In this document: positions 15,044-16,423 of the stretch, one piece after another
How positions within the stretch are numbered: position 1 is the stretch's first letter
How the letters are laid out: every line of letters starts with the position of its first letter
Assembly (NCBI GenBank): GCA_051746765.1
Contig: JBNJFK010000027.1
Coordinates: forward strand, 1-16,423
Length of the DNA stretch: 16,423 bases
Origin: JBBEBE01 sp051746765
GTDB lineage: Bacteria; Bacteroidota; Rhodothermia; Balneolales; Balneolaceae
Direction: 5' to 3'
Program-made: the position numbers and the translations under genes
Notes under the pieces: generated by a model
The model's database searches: none
What the model was told of the DNA's origin: nothing
The model's input: the letters and a program-made list of their open reading frames with translations, nothing else

Positions 15044-15461
15044 TCACATTCCGAAATGCCGGAGAGCGGCCGATCCACGTTGAGGTCTTGCAGGAATTTT
15101 CGTGCCCTGGACTGAGCCTACAACTACGGCGGCGAGCGACCCGCACGACCGGTTTTACGCTGCCCTGAAGATGTGGGTCGTCCGCGCCGGGAGCGTTCAG
15201 GTTCGCGCGGCAAGGGAGAGGTAGCTTAACCGTGGAAACAGAACGAATACGGACTCCATGACGTACGTTCGGAACAAAGCCGTTCAATTTACGGAGATAA
15301 CAGCGGTTTACTTGTATTGTTTCAACGGTTTTTGTAGAATTCCGTCACCATGATTGTTAGTAACATGCTCTTCTAAGGTACATTTGTCAACTGCCGATTG
15401 AAGCTCCCGTGAAAAGCACGTTACATCTCTCAAGTCAGGAGATTGCTCAACCGGATGAGCC
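14928..15461. other. 534-bp region without a supported gene
   Basis: No frame on either strand shows a convincing start, length and family resemblance. The left end holds the possible VOC remnant. The middle (15050-15240) is more GC-rich than the flanks, with short overlapping open frames on both strands and no recognisable domain. From 15290 to 15461 the sequence is AT-richer and looks like ordinary upstream region of the PD40 gene, though no clear TAnnTTTG promoter is present. A 13-base copy of the neighbouring tRNA 3' end lies at 15102-15114. Confidence 0.6.
15102..15114. repeat. Direct-repeat copy matching the 3' end of the tRNA gene (left copy)
   Basis: GTGCCCTGGACTG here is identical and in the same orientation to 16380-16392, which spans the 3' acceptor strand and the start of the T-arm of the minus-strand tRNA. 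Beyond the exact match, GAGCCTACAACTA loosely follows the tRNA's GAGTCGAACCA, and GCACGACC (15143-15150) recurs at 16404-16411 with 17 extra bases in between here. The arrangement resembles an attachment-site duplication, but no integrase is present. Confidence 0.4.
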
Positions 15462-16265
15462 ATGGCAGACACGATAAATAGGCGGCTTTCTCTCTACCTG
15501 GCAACTGCATTCGCCTCTGGATTACTTCTCGGCTGCGACGGACCCACAGGTGGTGGAGATCAGGACTCGTCCGCCGGCGCCCCGGAAGGCCGGATCGCGT
15601 TTGTCACAGACCGTGACGGCCAGGATGAGATCTACACAATGAACGGCAGGGGAAGTGAACTCATCCGCCACACAGAAAACGGCGAAAACAGCTCGTCAAT
15701 TAACGATATTGCCTTGTCACCCGACGGATTAAGAATCGTATTTGACAGCGACCGAGATGGAAATAACGAAATCTACGTAATGGATACCGGCGGCAGCGAG
15801 CTCGTTCGTCTGACCGAACACAATTCGATCGATATCGAACCGGACTGGTCGCCCGACGGATCGAAAATCGCCTTCGTCTCCTATCGGGACGAGAATCCGG
15901 AGATCTACACGATGAATACCGACGGAAGCGGGCTTGTCCGACTGACCGACGAGCCGGCCTCCGATTTTTCTCCCGCATGGTCACCCGACGGGTCGAAGAT
16001 CGCCTTCGTCTCCCATCGGGACGAGAATTCGGAGATCTACACGATGAATGCCGACGGAAGTGGACTTGTCCGATTGACCGACCATACGGCGGATGATGTT
16101 TCCCCTTGCTGGTCACCGGACGGGCAGACGATCGCATTTACAACAGACCGTGACGGCAATTATGAGATCTACTTGACGAATTCCGACGGAAGTGGGTCAC
16201 TCACCAATCTGACGAAGAATCCGGATAGCGATTTCTCACCCCACTGGAGCCCGGCACCGGATTAG
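15462..16265 (+). CDS. PD40/WD40-like beta-propeller lipoprotein (TolB-propeller type)
   Basis: A 267-aa predicted lipoprotein: basic N-terminus (NRR), hydrophobic core and lipobox LLLGC with Cys25, then a Gly/Asp-rich linker. Five PD40 repeats follow, each of the form 'IAFVS.RDgn.EIYtMN.DGSgLVRLT ... P.WSPDG', starting near residues 44, 89, 135, 179 and 223, with a closing SDFSPHWSPAPD. Six-bladed propellers are usual for TolB-type proteins, so this is a short version or one that completes the fold by strand exchange. Such proteins are not TolB itself: there is no TolB N-terminal domain and no tol-pal context. The ATG has no nearby ribosome site; AGGAG at 15437-15441 is about 20 bases upstream, too far. 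It stands alone between the gene-less region and the tRNA terminator. Confidence 0.85.
   Translation: MADTINRRLSLYLATAFASGLLLGCDGPTGGGDQDSSAGAPEGRIAFVTDRDGQDEIYTMNGRGSELIRHTENGENSSSINDIALSPDGLRIVFDSDRDGNNEIYVMDTGGSELVRLTEHNSIDIEPDWSPDGSKIAFVSYRDENPEIYTMNTDGSGLVRLTDEPASDFSPAWSPDGSKIAFVSHRDENSEIYTMNADGSGLVRLTDHTADDVSPCWSPDGQTIAFTTDRDGNYEIYLTNSDGSGSLTNLTKNPDSDFSPHWSPAPD
15846..16109 (+). repeat. Two near-identical 132-bp tandem units inside the PD40 gene
   Basis: Units 15846-15977 and 15978-16109 each encode 44 residues from one WSPDG to the next. Over the first 105 bases they differ at about nine positions by eye, mostly silent, while the last 27 bases diverge. A third, more distant unit starts at 16110 with the same period. 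This indicates recent internal duplication, or gene conversion, of one propeller blade. Confidence 0.85.
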
Positions 16266-16325
16266 GATTCGGCATGAACCGGGATCCTTCATATCCACCG
16301 CATTCAGCCCAAAAGCTGGTAAGAC

Positions 16326-16374
16326 AAAACAATAAAGCCCTGTAACTTACTTAGCTACAAGGCTTTATTGTTTT
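16326..16374. terminator. Bidirectional intrinsic-terminator-like hairpin
   Basis: AAAACAATAAAGCC (16326-16339) pairs perfectly with GGCTTTATTGTTTT (16361-16374), fourteen base pairs, and the stem continues inside after one C/A mismatch with TGTA (16341-16344) and TACA (16356-16359). The A-rich left and T-rich right arms give a U-run in both directions. It lies between the end of the PD40 gene and the 3' end of the minus-strand tRNA, so it can end both transcripts. Confidence 0.85.
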
Positions 16375-16379
16375 ATATA

Positions 16380-16392
16380 GTGCCCTGGACTG
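16380..16392. repeat. Direct-repeat copy at the tRNA 3' end (right copy)
   Basis: GTGCCCTGGACTG, identical to 15102-15114, covers one base outside the tRNA, the discriminator position, the whole 3' acceptor strand and the first bases of the T-stem. tRNA 3' ends are the standard landing sites of integrative elements. Confidence 0.4.
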
Positions 16393-16423
16393 GAGTCGAA
16401 CCAGCACGACCTTGCGGTCACTG
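16381..16423 (-). tRNA. Class II tRNA, probably tRNA-Leu, 3' part
   Basis: Read on the minus strand, the window holds a long variable arm (GACC-GCAA-GGTC, 16419-16408), a T-arm GCTGG-TTCGACT-CCAGT (16405-16389) and the acceptor 3' strand CCAGGGC plus discriminator A (16381). The long variable arm restricts identity to Leu, Ser or bacterial Tyr; discriminator A fits Leu and argues against Ser, which has G. CCA is not encoded (CTA follows), so it must be added by a nucleotidyltransferase. The anticodon and 5' half lie outside the window. Confidence 0.85.

Noticed and set aside
15036..15287. Minus-strand open frame of 83 codons and plus-strand frames in 15018-15240 as small genes.
   Set aside because: No ribosome site, no recognisable family, and overlapping frames on both strands of a GC-rich patch; treated as non-coding or decayed.
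15462..16265. PD40 gene as tolB of the Tol-Pal system.
   Set aside because: It has a lipobox, lacks the TolB N-terminal domain and has no tolQRA or pal neighbours.
1..16423. CRISPR array, insertion sequence, prophage, toxin-antitoxin or defence genes.
   Set aside because: No spaced short repeats, transposase, integrase, phage structural gene or known defence domain was seen on either strand.

Overview
This is a chromosome-like window of ordinary coding density with roughly balanced to GC-rich base composition. The likely host is a member of the Bacteroidota/Rhodothermota/Balneolota group. The basis is a Bacteroidetes-type MetF, a TonB-dependent receptor with an N-terminal carboxypeptidase-regulatory-like domain, DUF2911 and CHRD secreted proteins, several lipoproteins, and a TTG-N20-TATCTTTG promoter of the Bacteroidota pattern. 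Placement below that group is not possible by eye; the acidic proteins suggest a marine or saline relative, which is inference only. Ten N's at 3243-3252 mark a scaffold join, so order across that point is an assembly claim.

Layout. 1-2647: divergent metH (cut by the window start) and metF, the two enzymes that make and use 5-methyl-THF for methionine synthesis. 2678-3151: a small secreted CHRD-domain protein. 3269-5035: a full-length PolX DNA polymerase/PHP nuclease. 5121-7882: a promoter, a TPP riboswitch and a TonB-dependent receptor, read as a thiamin-repressed outer-membrane uptake gene. 7883-8494: msrA, converging on the receptor with no spacer. 8723-9722: two tandem paralogous lipoproteins that look like TonB-receptor plug domains without any beta-barrel. 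9729-11600: a DUF2911 protein and an exported metal-dependent amidohydrolase, same strand. 11774-13609: an exported CocE/S15-type serine hydrolase. 13731-14927: a CBM9-like protein. 14928-15461: a gene-less, apparently degraded stretch containing the possible end of a VOC/glyoxalase gene and a 13-bp copy of the neighbouring tRNA 3' end. 15462-16265: a PD40 beta-propeller lipoprotein. 16326-16423: a bidirectional terminator and the 3' part of a class II tRNA, probably tRNA-Leu.

No operon-scale novel system (defence island, CRISPR array, prophage or biosynthetic cluster) is visible. The most interesting items are the stand-alone plug lipoprotein pair, the single-gene TPP-riboswitch receptor unit with a legible promoter and possible anti-Shine-Dalgarno element, and the tRNA-3'-end repeat bracketing the PD40 gene.
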